A stretch of 9,494 bases of DNA from an uncultured beta proteobacterium (GTDB lineage Bacteria > Pseudomonadota > Gammaproteobacteria > Burkholderiales > SG8-39): the NCBI GenBank assembly GCA_903868285.1, contig CAIPUP010000110.1, positions 1 to 9,494 on the forward strand, written 5' to 3'. Under the pieces are notes generated by a model, which was not told the DNA's origin, searched no databases, and was given only the letters and a program-made list of their open reading frames with translations. Both the position numbers and the translations under genes were made by a program. This document shows, one piece after another, positions 1 through 6,728 of the stretch (its first letter is position 1; the number at the start of each line of letters is the position of its first letter).

Positions 1-48
1 ATGTTTCGCCACGGTGAAACTGCCGCCACTGCTGTCGATTACTGCTAG
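1..48 (+). CDS. Possible 3' end of an upstream gene (partial)
   Basis: An open frame runs from the first base to a TAG at 46-48 and encodes the tail MFRHGETAATAVDYC. The ATG at position 1 is probably an internal codon of a gene entering from the left, because a 15-residue gene with no visible ribosome site is unlikely. Its stop lies only 3 bp before the ATG of the next gene, which would fit translational coupling in one transcript. Fifteen residues are too few to assign a family. The call rests only on frame and position, and the stretch may instead be upstream leader sequence. Confidence 0.3.
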   Translation: MFRHGETAATAVDYC

Positions 49-51
49 GCC

Positions 52-537
52 ATGAAAAATATCCTTATTAGTCAGAAACTTCTCGTTGCCAAGCCGCTAC
101 TGCCGCGCACTATCCTGGCGTTGGCGCTGCTGCTGTCCCTGTTGCCTGCGCTTGAGCTCGGCGCACAAACCTATTCGGCCAGCCATCCGGCTGCCGACGA
201 TCGCAAATCCGCGCGCCCAGCACCCATCCGCACAGCAGCGATACGACCCGCGCCAGCAGCAACGGTTTGCCTGGTGAGCAGCTTTCGCTCGATGGCATTG
301 ATGGTGCATCACCCGGAGGAACGCAAGACCAAGGCGCTGGAATGGCTGGATCGCCATAGAGTCGTGTGCAGCGAGGAACAACTGATCAACATCAACAATA
401 GCCTCAGCCTTTGGCTGGGCACTTCGGCCACGCCCGACCTGGAGGCGCAGCTCGACAACTACATCAATGTCAAAGCGCGTGCCAGAATCGCCGCCGCGGC
501 CAAGACGGCAGAGCCGCCGAAGGAAGAAAGCAATTAA
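52..537 (+). CDS. Small exported protein of unknown function
   Basis: This encodes 161 residues that I do not recognise. The N terminus has Lys/Arg residues (to Arg19), then a strongly hydrophobic Leu/Ala segment at about 20-37, ending in LGA before QT. This looks like a Sec signal peptide cleaved near residue 38, or a single membrane anchor. A Pro/Ala/Arg-rich low-complexity linker follows (about 45-72), then a compact, probably helical domain (about 72-145) containing SSFRSMAL, HHPEERKTKALEWLD and SLWLGT. The domain has only two cysteines, Cys73 and Cys106, which could form a disulfide after export. The C-terminal tail is charged and Ala/Lys/Glu-rich. The start ATG lacks a good Shine-Dalgarno sequence and follows a possible upstream stop by 3 bp, so coupling is possible. 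The stop is 12 bp before the amidohydrolase gene, so the two are probably co-transcribed. The antisense frame is also open here, but the signal peptide and operon spacing favour this strand. Confidence 0.7.
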   Translation: MKNILISQKLLVAKPLLPRTILALALLLSLLPALELGAQTYSASHPAADDRKSARPAPIRTAAIRPAPAATVCLVSSFRSMALMVHHPEERKTKALEWLDRHRVVCSEEQLININNSLSLWLGTSATPDLEAQLDNYINVKARARIAAAAKTAEPPKEESN

Positions 538-538
538 C

Positions 539-545
539 GGAGAAG
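539..545 (+). promoter_or_regulatory. Ribosome binding site of the first amidohydrolase
   Basis: GGAGAAG lies 4 bp before the ATG at 550 and just after the upstream TAA at 535-537. It is a near-consensus Shine-Dalgarno sequence at good spacing and supports the start that places the metal-binding HxH motif near the N terminus. Confidence 0.7.
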
Positions 546-549
546 CTTC

Positions 550-1515
550 ATGCGCTGTGTCAGCTGCGGTCTGATTGACGTCCACCACCACATCATTCCT
601 CCCTTCTACCTGGAAGAAAATCGTGAACGCATTGCTGGTTCACGTGGCGGGAAAATCAGTCCTGCCTGGCTGGAATGGTCAGCCGAGACTGCCATCGAAG
701 CCATGGACGAACAAGGCGTCGATACCGCAGTGACCTCACTGTCCACACCCGGCGTCTGGTTTGGCGACGCTGCGGCGGCGCGCACCACGGCACGCCGCTG
801 TAATGAGTACGCCGCCGAGTTATCGCAACGCTACCCCGGTCGCTTTGGTCGTTTTGCCGCCGTTCCGCTGCCTGACCCAGATGGCAGTCTGCATGAAATC
901 GCCTATGCCCTGGATGTGTTGAAAGCCGATGGCATCGGCCTGCTGACCAGCTACGGCGACCGTTGGTTGGGCGATGCTGCTTATCTGCCAGTGATGGAAG
1001 AGCTCAATCGCCGCAAGGCGGTGGTGTTCGTTCACCCCAGCGTGCCAACCTGCTGCCGTGCCTTGCTGGAAGACATTCCACCGCTGGTTGCCGAGATACC
1101 GCAAGACACCACCCGCGCCGTGACCAACCTGCTCTTTAGCGGCACCTTGTCGCGGTTTCGGGATATCCGCTTCATCTTCACGCATGCTGGTGGCAGCGTT
1201 CCGATGGTGGCCAATCGCATGTTGCATTACGCACCGCAGCATGTCCACGAGCGGCTGGCTCAGATGAACGAAAACATGGATAGCGTGCTGCAACGCCAGT
1301 TCTATGACATCGCCGGCACCGCCTGGGGGCCGGCGATCGCAGCGCTGCGCAGCTATGTGCCGATCAGCCAGATCCTGTTTGGCAGTGATCATCCCTATGT
1401 GCCACTGCATGACACCGCCGAGGGCTTCGCCGCACTGACGTTCACCGATCAGGAACGCCAGGCCATCTCGCGCGATAACGCGCTGAAGCTGTTGCCTTCG
1501 CTACAACGCAAGTAA
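550..1515 (+). CDS. ACMSD-family amidohydrolase, 6-methylsalicylate decarboxylase-like
   Basis: This 321-residue, apparently cytoplasmic protein has no signal peptide and belongs to the amidohydrolase_2 (ACMSD-related) TIM-barrel family. Members use a divalent metal for non-oxidative decarboxylation or hydrolysis of aromatic or muconate-type acids. The expected metal ligands are visible: His12 and His14 in DVHHHIIP, His162 in VFVHPS, His212 in FTHAGG and Asp280 in FGSDHP. Further hallmarks are RFGRFAAVPLPD (98-109), DGIGLLTSYGDRWLGD (127-142) and DTTRAVTNLLFSG (186-198), which recall 6-methylsalicylate decarboxylases more than ACMSD itself. Length is normal for the family and the protein looks intact. 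The start is fixed by a strong ribosome site and a 12-bp gap from the exported-protein gene. It meets the ABC ATPase gene tail to tail. The family is clear; the substrate is an inference, with salicylate-, resorcylate- or muconate-type acids all possible. Confidence 0.88.
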   Translation: MRCVSCGLIDVHHHIIPPFYLEENRERIAGSRGGKISPAWLEWSAETAIEAMDEQGVDTAVTSLSTPGVWFGDAAAARTTARRCNEYAAELSQRYPGRFGRFAAVPLPDPDGSLHEIAYALDVLKADGIGLLTSYGDRWLGDAAYLPVMEELNRRKAVVFVHPSVPTCCRALLEDIPPLVAEIPQDTTRAVTNLLFSGTLSRFRDIRFIFTHAGGSVPMVANRMLHYAPQHVHERLAQMNENMDSVLQRQFYDIAGTAWGPAIAALRSYVPISQILFGSDHPYVPLHDTAEGFAALTFTDQERQAISRDNALKLLPSLQRK

Positions 1516-1531
1516 AAGGTACCGATCCAAG

Positions 1532-1588
1532 CGCCACCAGTGTCCACTGCCGGTAAAGCCTGCCCGGCAATGGACGCTGTCAGTGGCG
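1532..1588. terminator. Imperfect hairpin between convergent genes, possible bidirectional terminator
   Basis: TGCCGG (1548-1553) pairs with CCGGCA (1564-1569). After one C/A mismatch, GTCCA (1542-1546) pairs with TGGAC (1571-1575), and after an internal loop CGCCAC (1532-1537) pairs with GTGGCG (1583-1588). The apical loop is 10 nt. The structure covers the gap between the amidohydrolase and the ABC ATPase gene and includes the ATPase stop codon at 1580-1582. Neither side has an adjacent run of T, so it is not a classic intrinsic terminator. It may instead limit read-through or stabilise the 3' ends. Confidence 0.45.
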
Positions 1589-2338
1589 GATGCAGTGCAG
1601 GATTTCGCGCTTCATGGCGTTGAAGCTGTCCGAGGTAGTGACCTCGATGGCGCGCGGCCGGGCCAGTGGCACGCTGAACTGCTGCTGAATCCGGCCTGGC
1701 CGGGCTGACATCACATGCACCTTGTCAGCCAGAAACAGCGCCTCGTCGATGTCGTGCGTGATAAACAATATTGTCGGTTTGAGTTGCTGCCACACCTTGA
1801 GCAACAGCTCCTGCATGGTGAGGCGCGTCTGGGCATCGAGCGCACCAAAGGGCTCATCCATCAACAACACCTTTGAGCCCAGCGTCAGCACCCGCGCGAT
1901 GCCAACGCGCTGGCGCATGCCGCCCGAGAGTTGCACTGGCAAATGGTTTCTGAATTCACTCAGCCCCACCAGGCGCAGCATCTCCTCTGCCCGCGGCTCA
2001 TAATCCGCAGGCTTCATGCCCTGCACCCTGGGGCCGAACACCACATTGTCCCAAACATTGAGCCAGGGCATCAGCGCCGCTTCCTGAAACACCACACCGC
2101 GCTCCGGGCCCGGCCGGGAGATGGGCTCGCCGTTCACCAGCAAGGCGCCAGCACTCGGTTGCTCAAATCCGGCGATGAGATTGAGCAAGGTCGATTTACC
2201 GCAACCCGACGGTCCCAGCAGCGCAACAAACTCTCCGGCCTCGATTTGCAGATCAATACCTTTGAGCGCCTGCACCGTCTGCGCGGCAGTCTTGCCCGGA
2301 TAAATCATGTCAAGTGCGGAAATCTGGATATGGGACAT
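1580..2338 (-). CDS. ABC importer ATP-binding protein, SsuB/TauB-like
   Basis: This 252-residue cytoplasmic ATPase would power the importer encoded by the two genes before it. All nucleotide-binding motifs are present: Walker A GPSGCGKST (42-50), Q-loop Gln85 in VFQEAALMPWLNV, signature LSGGMRQR (137-144), Walker B VLLMDEP (157-163), the D-loop in FGALDA, and switch His195 in FITHDIDEA. The motif context (MPWLNVWDNVVFG, MDEPFGALDAQTR, MSARPGRI) is typical of the nitrate/sulfonate/taurine group. It is the last gene of a four-gene minus-strand operon, starting 13 bp after the permease stop. Its own Shine-Dalgarno sequence is weak, so translation is probably coupled to the permease. The ATPase says nothing about the transported compound. 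Confidence 0.93.
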   Translation of the reverse strand: MSHIQISALDMIYPGKTAAQTVQALKGIDLQIEAGEFVALLGPSGCGKSTLLNLIAGFEQPSAGALLVNGEPISRPGPERGVVFQEAALMPWLNVWDNVVFGPRVQGMKPADYEPRAEEMLRLVGLSEFRNHLPVQLSGGMRQRVGIARVLTLGSKVLLMDEPFGALDAQTRLTMQELLLKVWQQLKPTILFITHDIDEALFLADKVHVMSARPGRIQQQFSVPLARPRAIEVTTSDSFNAMKREILHCIRH

Positions 2339-2351
2339 GGCAGGTTCGTTC

Positions 2352-3158
2352 TCAGTGACTCTGCAAACGGCGCCAGTTCAGGACGCGTTGCTCGACCAGC
2401 ACGATGATGCGATCACTGAGGTAACCCATCAGTCCGATGGACACCATATCGGCAATGACGATATCCATCCGGCCGACGTAGTAGGCATCCCACAGCACAT
2501 AGCCCAGCCCGGACTTGACTGCCACCATCTCGGACACAATCACGGCCGTCCAGGCGATGCCAAGGCCAATGCGCAAGCCAGTGAAGATCGAAGGCATGGC
2601 CGCGGGCAACACCACACGCCACAACAACTGCAGCCGGGAAGCACCCATCATCAGCGCAGCCCGGACCAGATTGCGGTCGACATCACGTGCGCCCTGGGTG
2701 GTATTGACCACGATGGCGTAAAAACCTCCGAGGAAGATCAGAAAGATCGACCCCAGATCGCGAATGCCAAACAAGGCAATGGAGAACGGCAGCCAGGCCG
2801 TAATAGGAATGGGGCGTAAGCCCTGGATCATCGGATCGAACAGCGAGGACATGATGCGGCTCCAGCCGATCAACAGCCCCAAGGGCACGGCAATCAAGGC
2901 CGCCAGCACAAAGCCCTGGCCGACCCGCATGGCCGAGTATTCGACGTTGGAGAACCAGGTACCGAGATAGGGGTTGAGCCCCATGCCCGCACTGCCGAAC
3001 ATCCAGCGCTCCCAGGCATGCAATACCGCCAGCGGCGTGGGCAATACACCAGCCATGTCCGGCTGCGAACCGCCCCACTGCCAGATCAGCAATATCAGCA
3101 AGGGCAGCACTACGCCCAGACCAAGACGGCGCGCAAGCATGAGCAAGCTATCCATCAT
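2352..3158 (-). CDS. ABC importer permease, SsuC/TauC-like
   Basis: This 268-residue inner-membrane permease belongs to the binding-protein-dependent (BPD) family. Hydrophobic segments are seen at about 13-28, 78-98, 118-132, 136-152, 190-210 and 232-247, consistent with the usual six-helix fold. The cytoplasmic coupling loop that docks on the ATPase is RAALMMGASRLQLLWRVVLP (166-185), close to the family EAA motif, followed by AAMPSIFTGLRIGLGIAW. Length is normal for SsuC/TauC proteins. Two adjacent ATGs open the frame; I use the outer one, but neither has a strong ribosome site. It lies 36 bp after the binding-protein stop and 13 bp before the ATPase start, so it is the third gene of the operon. 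Family assignment is secure; the substrate is unknown. Confidence 0.92.
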   Translation of the reverse strand: MMDSLLMLARRLGLGVVLPLLILLIWQWGGSQPDMAGVLPTPLAVLHAWERWMFGSAGMGLNPYLGTWFSNVEYSAMRVGQGFVLAALIAVPLGLLIGWSRIMSSLFDPMIQGLRPIPITAWLPFSIALFGIRDLGSIFLIFLGGFYAIVVNTTQGARDVDRNLVRAALMMGASRLQLLWRVVLPAAMPSIFTGLRIGLGIAWTAVIVSEMVAVKSGLGYVLWDAYYVGRMDIVIADMVSIGLMGYLSDRIIVLVEQRVLNWRRLQSH

Positions 3159-3194
3159 GTAGGTCTACGCGCTAGTGCCAAGCCGCCGCAAGGA

Positions 3195-4169
3195 TCAGCG
3201 ACGAATTTCACGCGCCAGCGAGTCGTCGTACAGCGCTGCCAGCTCGGCGGATACATCCTTCTGAATCACGCCCTGCTTGAACGCGGCATCAGCCTGACGC
3301 TTGATCTGATCCAGGTTGATCACCCCGCCAAGCTTGATGATCTTGGAGGATTCGCGCGTCACTTCAATCGGCAAACCGGTGTACTTGGCGTAGGCATCGG
3401 CAAACAGCGCCGGATTTTTGATCATGTCCTCTTCCGCCTTGAGGTATGCCCACAGGAAGCGGCGCACGGCTTCGCGCTTCTTGGTCAGCGCTTCGCGCGA
3501 TGCCGCCAGCATGCCGAGCTCCGCGCCCACCGATTTGGACTGACTGTATTCGAGCTTGCGCGCAAAGTAAGCCGAATCATCCGCCACCAGTTGCGACTCG
3601 AACGGCTCCCACAGCACGATCGCATCCACATCACCACGCTTGAGTGCCTGCACAAAAGCCGTACCGCCACCCTGCACATTCACCGCTGAAAACGTGTTGT
3701 AGGGAATATTGTTCTCGACCAGGGTCATGGCCCACTGAAACCACACCGCCGACCCGGGTGCGATACCGATTTTTTTGCCAGCAATGTCTTTCCATTCATT
3801 GATCGGCACGCCCTTGCGCACCACCAGGTATTTGGGCGAACCGGCCACACCGGTCAAGCCGACCAGATTGCGACTGCCTTGCGAGGCGGCAATCGCCAGA
3901 TCACCAGGTCCAACCGCCGAAATATCGACCGAGCCGGAGAGGAGTGCGGTGCGGGCATCGGCATAGCGCACGAACTCGGCCCGTTTGACTTCGACATTCA
4001 TGCGCTTGAGCGTGTCCTCGACCATCAGCATCGGTGCCAGATGACCGACCTTGATGTAACCAATGGTGAGTTGTTCCTTTTGTGCCAGTGGTGCCGGCTC
4101 GGGGGAAACCGCCTGGGCCGAAATTCCGAACAGGCATAGCAGTGCAGCGCTACAGAATCTGAAGTTCAT
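3195..4169 (-). CDS. Periplasmic substrate-binding protein of ABC importer, SsuA/TauA (NMT1-like)
   Basis: This 324-residue binding protein would capture solute in the periplasm for the SsuC-like permease encoded next. A short signal peptide (MNFRFC, a hydrophobic core to about residue 17, then SAQA) predicts cleavage near residue 20. The mature protein begins its first lobe with QLTIGYIKVGHLAPMLM. It continues with family features: the GSVDISAVGPGDLAIAASQG segment, YLVVRKG, the WKDIAGKKIGIAPGS hinge-side motif, and RGDVDAIVLWEPFE. These match the nitrate/sulfonate/taurine/thiamine-precursor binding superfamily. The pocket sequence does not show whether it binds a sulfonate, an aromatic acid or something else. 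The neighbouring aromatic monooxygenase makes an aromatic acid a reasonable guess. A clear ribosome site precedes the start, and the gene begins 61 bp after the monooxygenase stop. Confidence 0.9.
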   Translation of the reverse strand: MNFRFCSAALLCLFGISAQAVSPEPAPLAQKEQLTIGYIKVGHLAPMLMVEDTLKRMNVEVKRAEFVRYADARTALLSGSVDISAVGPGDLAIAASQGSRNLVGLTGVAGSPKYLVVRKGVPINEWKDIAGKKIGIAPGSAVWFQWAMTLVENNIPYNTFSAVNVQGGGTAFVQALKRGDVDAIVLWEPFESQLVADDSAYFARKLEYSQSKSVGAELGMLAASREALTKKREAVRRFLWAYLKAEEDMIKNPALFADAYAKYTGLPIEVTRESSKIIKLGGVINLDQIKRQADAAFKQGVIQKDVSAELAALYDDSLAREIRR

Positions 4170-4175
4170 TTCGAG

Positions 4176-4182
4176 CTCCCTT
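4176..4182 (-). promoter_or_regulatory. Ribosome binding site of the ABC binding protein
   Basis: On the minus strand the sequence reads AAGGGAG, ending 6 nt before the ATG at 4169-4167. It is the strongest Shine-Dalgarno sequence in this operon, which fits the high expression usually needed for a periplasmic binding protein relative to its permease and ATPase. Confidence 0.65.
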
Positions 4183-4230
4183 TTAGTAATGAATCTGCAT
4201 AAACGATACTACGAATCAAACTCGACGCAG

Positions 4231-5463
4231 CTAGGCCGCACTGCGCTGCTGATGACCAGCCGCTTTCTTGTAGCCACCAACAATAGACAGCAACTCCTCG
4301 CGTGCGATGACATCGTCAATATGCTTGAAGCCATCGGGTGCCCGTTCATTCACGATATCGAGAATGACGTCCGGCCCCTCCTGGCGATTCATGCGCACGA
4401 TCTGCGATGCCACCGGCAAGCGCTTGTCCTGAAAATCCTTCAGCGCGGCGACCGGGTCGGCAATGCTGGCCAGCGACTCGGTGATGGCCTGGGCATCGAT
4501 GATGGCCTGGGTCGCGCCATTGGAGCTGATCGGATACATCGGATGCGCTGCATCACCCAGCAAGACCACACGACCAAAACTCCATTGCGCCACCGGATCG
4601 CGGTCCACCATCGGGAACTCGAAGACCGACTGGGCATTGCGGATCACCTCGGGAACATCCAGCCAGGGAAACTTCCAGGACTCGAAAGCCGGCAGAAAAT
4701 CTTCTATCTTGCCCGGCCGGTTCCAGTCTTCGCGCTCCATCAGATTGGTGTTGTCGAAATGCAGATCGGCGATCCAGTTGATCAGCGCTTCGCCGCGGTC
4801 GGCATGCTGCCTGGAGATCGGATAGACGATGAATTTCTGTGAAGTCCAACCGGCCTTGACCACGCTGCCACCCGTCAGGAACGGCTTGCCCACGGTGGTG
4901 CCGCGCCACATGATGGTGCCATTCCATAGCGGCATCCCTTCGTCCGGGTAGTAATGCGAACGCACCACCGAATGAATGCCATCCGAGGCAATCATGATGT
5001 CGGCATGAAAGCGTCCGCGCTCATTACCGGCACGGTCAGTGAACAGCGCATCGACGCCGCGTTCATCCTGCGTGAACGAGGCCAGCTTGTGCCCCACGCG
5101 AATCTGTTCTGCACCCAGCGCCTGCTGCGCCGCCGCCAGCAGAATCATTTGCAGGTCACCACGATGAATCGAATATTGCGGAAAGGCATAACCGGCCGTC
5201 GAGCCGCGCGCATCGGCCAGAATTTCCTGACCATGGCGGTTCATGAATACATATTCCTGGGCCTCGATCGCCACCCGCGCCAGTTCCGGTGCCAGGCCGA
5301 ACGATGACAACACCCCCACTGCATGCGGCAGCAGATTGATACCAACCCCCAGCGCCTTGATTTCTGGCACCTGCTCGAATACCTCGACCTGATGGCCGGC
5401 CTTGTGCAGTGCCAGTGCCGTCGTCAGTCCGCCGATACCGGCACCAATGATCATGATTTTCAT
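4231..5463 (-). CDS. FAD-dependent aromatic monooxygenase, PhzS/salicylate hydroxylase-like
   Basis: This 410-residue flavoprotein is of the class A (p-hydroxybenzoate hydroxylase-type) family, which uses FAD, NAD(P)H and O2 to hydroxylate aromatic rings. Visible motifs are the dinucleotide-binding GAGIGG (7-12) with the acidic strand end VEVFEQ, GVGINLLPHAV (39-49), PQYSIHRGDLQMIL (95-108), the DG motif ASDGIHSVVR (159-168), the NGTIMWRG segment (181-188), and the GD motif LLGDAAHPMYP (301-311). The PQYSIHRGDLQ, MWRG and DWNR...EDFLP segments closely resemble PhzS (5-methylphenazine-1-carboxylate monooxygenase) and its uncharacterised relatives. No phenazine genes are nearby, so phenazine is unlikely as substrate. 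The frame is open for 47 codons further upstream, but that stretch is Arg-rich and unlike the family. The start at 5463 puts GAGIGG at the N terminus and has AAAGG 7 nt upstream. It is the first gene of the operon with the ABC importer, which suggests the importer brings in its substrate or a precursor. Confidence 0.88.
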   Translation of the reverse strand: MKIMIIGAGIGGLTTALALHKAGHQVEVFEQVPEIKALGVGINLLPHAVGVLSSFGLAPELARVAIEAQEYVFMNRHGQEILADARGSTAGYAFPQYSIHRGDLQMILLAAAQQALGAEQIRVGHKLASFTQDERGVDALFTDRAGNERGRFHADIMIASDGIHSVVRSHYYPDEGMPLWNGTIMWRGTTVGKPFLTGGSVVKAGWTSQKFIVYPISRQHADRGEALINWIADLHFDNTNLMEREDWNRPGKIEDFLPAFESWKFPWLDVPEVIRNAQSVFEFPMVDRDPVAQWSFGRVVLLGDAAHPMYPISSNGATQAIIDAQAITESLASIADPVAALKDFQDKRLPVASQIVRMNRQEGPDVILDIVNERAPDGFKHIDDVIAREELLSIVGGYKKAAGHQQRSAA

Positions 5464-5654
5464 GCTGTGACCTTTCCCGTGTTTCCCAAACTGGCTGGGG
5501 CGCAGAACGCAGAAGTCTTTCGGGACTCTGCGATGCCGTAATATCCGCCCCCGTTCGCGCCGCATTTTCACCCAAAGGCGCAGTCCGTCCCGTGTCCGCC
5601 GCATAAGTTTTGTGGCGCGTTCAATTTTTGCCCATTCACGTTGATTGAGATTTC
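5464..5654. promoter_or_regulatory. Divergent intergenic region, likely promoters of two operons
   Basis: These 191 bp separate the minus-strand monooxygenase/ABC operon from the plus-strand TctC/EamA/amidohydrolase operon. Both first genes start here, so promoters in both directions are expected. The region has short A/T-rich patches (such as 5618-5629) in otherwise G/C-rich sequence. The minus-strand start has AAAGG at 5471-5475. I see no convincing -35/-10 pair, sigma-54 site or clear operator palindrome, and no regulator gene in the window. Confidence 0.45.
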
Positions 5655-6662
5655 ATGGTTTTCAGCCCAACCCCATCGCGACACCGTTCTGTGACACAGC
5701 ATCTTGCAATCAGCCTGCTGGTTCTGCTGTCAGGCATGAGCGGCCTGCAAGCCGCCGACAACGCAGCACGCTGGCCGCAGCGGCCGGTACGTTTCATCGT
5801 CTCCACCGCAGCGGGTGGTGCCTCGGACATCATGGCGCGGCTGCTGGCTGAGCGGCTGCAAAGTCTCTGGGGCGAACAGATTCTGGTCGAGAACAAAACC
5901 GGCGGCGCGGCGGTCATCGCCACCGAGAGCGTGGTGCGCTCGACGCCGGATGCGCATGTCATGGGATTGCTGGCCAGCTCCTTCGTGGTCACCTCGGCCC
6001 TGCGCAACGATCTTCCCTACGACATACGGCGCGATCTGCGTGCCGTGACGCATATCGGCTCGGCCCCGGCGGTACTGGTGGCGCGGGCCGATTTTGGCGC
6101 CTCGCGTCCGGCCGATTTCGCCGCCCTGGCACGCGCCAATCCGGGCAAATTTTCCTATGGCAGTCCGAGCGTCAATTCCAATGGTCATCGCGCCGGTGAA
6201 GCACTCAAGCGCGCGCTGGGCATCGACCTGATTCATATTCCGTTCAAGGGCGGCTCGCAAGCCACTGCGGCCCTGCTGGGCGGGCAGATCAGCCTGATGA
6301 TGGCCACCCCGACGGGCTTTCAGCAACACATCAGCAGCGGACGCCTGAAGATCATCGGCGTCAGCAGTGCCAAGCGTTTCCCAACCAATCCGGAAGCACC
6401 GACCTTTGCCGAATCCGGGCTGCCCGGCTTCGAAATGGTGGAATGGTGGATGCTGCTGGCGCCTGCGCAAACACCGACTGCACTGGTCGAGCGCATTTAT
6501 CAGGACGTTGCCGCCGCGACGCGACGCGGCGATTTTCATCAGCGCATGCTCGATCTGGGCATCGAAACCTTTGCCGCCACGCCGACCGAGAGTGCGCGCT
6601 TTTTGCAATCGGAGATCGAGCGCTGGGGGCGCGACGCCAAGTCCCTGGGGTTGACGCCCTAG
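5655..6662 (+). CDS. Tripartite tricarboxylate transporter-type binding protein (Bug/TctC family)
   Basis: This 335-residue periplasmic binding protein has an Arg/His-containing N terminus, a hydrophobic core at about 17-28 and GLQA before ADN, predicting signal cleavage near residue 33. The mature protein begins with the Bug hallmark WPQRPVRFIVSTAAGGASD (40-58), whose Gly/Ala-rich loop usually cradles a carboxylate of the ligand. Later family features include VENKTGGA, LPYDIRRDLRAVTHIG, KFSYGSPSVNSNGHRAGEAL, IPFKGGSQATAALLGGQI and the FPTNPEAPTFAESGLPGFE region. Length is normal. No tctA or tctB membrane gene lies in the window, so it is an orphan here; many Bug proteins are encoded away from a transporter and some are thought to act as sensors. 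The ATG has only a weak GAGA upstream. It is the first gene of a three-gene plus-strand unit. The family is clear; the ligand, probably a carboxylate, is inferred. Confidence 0.9.
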   Translation: MVFSPTPSRHRSVTQHLAISLLVLLSGMSGLQAADNAARWPQRPVRFIVSTAAGGASDIMARLLAERLQSLWGEQILVENKTGGAAVIATESVVRSTPDAHVMGLLASSFVVTSALRNDLPYDIRRDLRAVTHIGSAPAVLVARADFGASRPADFAALARANPGKFSYGSPSVNSNGHRAGEALKRALGIDLIHIPFKGGSQATAALLGGQISLMMATPTGFQQHISSGRLKIIGVSSAKRFPTNPEAPTFAESGLPGFEMVEWWMLLAPAQTPTALVERIYQDVAAATRRGDFHQRMLDLGIETFAATPTESARFLQSEIERWGRDAKSLGLTP

Positions 6663-6670
6663 GTCTGTCA

Positions 6671-6727
6671 CCCAAGTACCTTCCCCAAGTACCTTCCCCA
6701 AGTACCTTCCCCAAGTACTTCCCCAGG
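6671..6727. repeat. 13-bp direct tandem repeat, about 4.5 copies, upstream of the EamA gene
   Basis: Three perfect head-to-tail copies of CCCAAGTACCTTC (6671-6683, 6684-6696, 6697-6709) are followed by a fourth copy lacking one C (6710-6721) and a short remnant CCCAGG (6722-6727). The array fills nearly all of the 66-bp gap between the TctC stop and the EamA ATG at 6729 and ends 1 bp before that ATG. Each unit contains a near-palindromic AAGTACCTT core, and the fourth copy has the perfect palindrome AAGTACTT. There are no spacers, so it is not a CRISPR array. It may be slippage-prone and could affect translation or termination between the two genes. Confidence 0.9.
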
Positions 6728-6728
6728 C

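Noticed and set aside
820..1410. A 196-residue minus-strand frame opposite the first amidohydrolase
   Set aside because: No recognisable motif or ribosome site. The plus strand has a complete metal ligand set and a strong ribosome site.
1580..4169. Assignment of the ABC importer as a taurine or alkanesulfonate system (tauABC/ssuABC)
   Set aside because: Family resemblance is clear, but no sulfonate monooxygenase or dioxygenase gene is nearby and the linked enzyme is an aromatic monooxygenase, so no gene symbols were given.
4063..4842. A 259-residue plus-strand frame opposite the monooxygenase and binding-protein genes
   Set aside because: It lies antisense to two well-supported genes and has a His/Arg/Gln-rich composition typical of shadow frames, without domain motifs.
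5464..5604. A 47-codon N-terminal extension of the FAD monooxygenase
   Set aside because: The extension is Arg-rich and unlike the family. The start at 5463 places the FAD-binding GAGIGG at the N terminus and has AAAGG at suitable spacing.
6671..6727. CRISPR array
   Set aside because: The units are 13 bp, directly adjacent and without spacers, and no cas gene is present.
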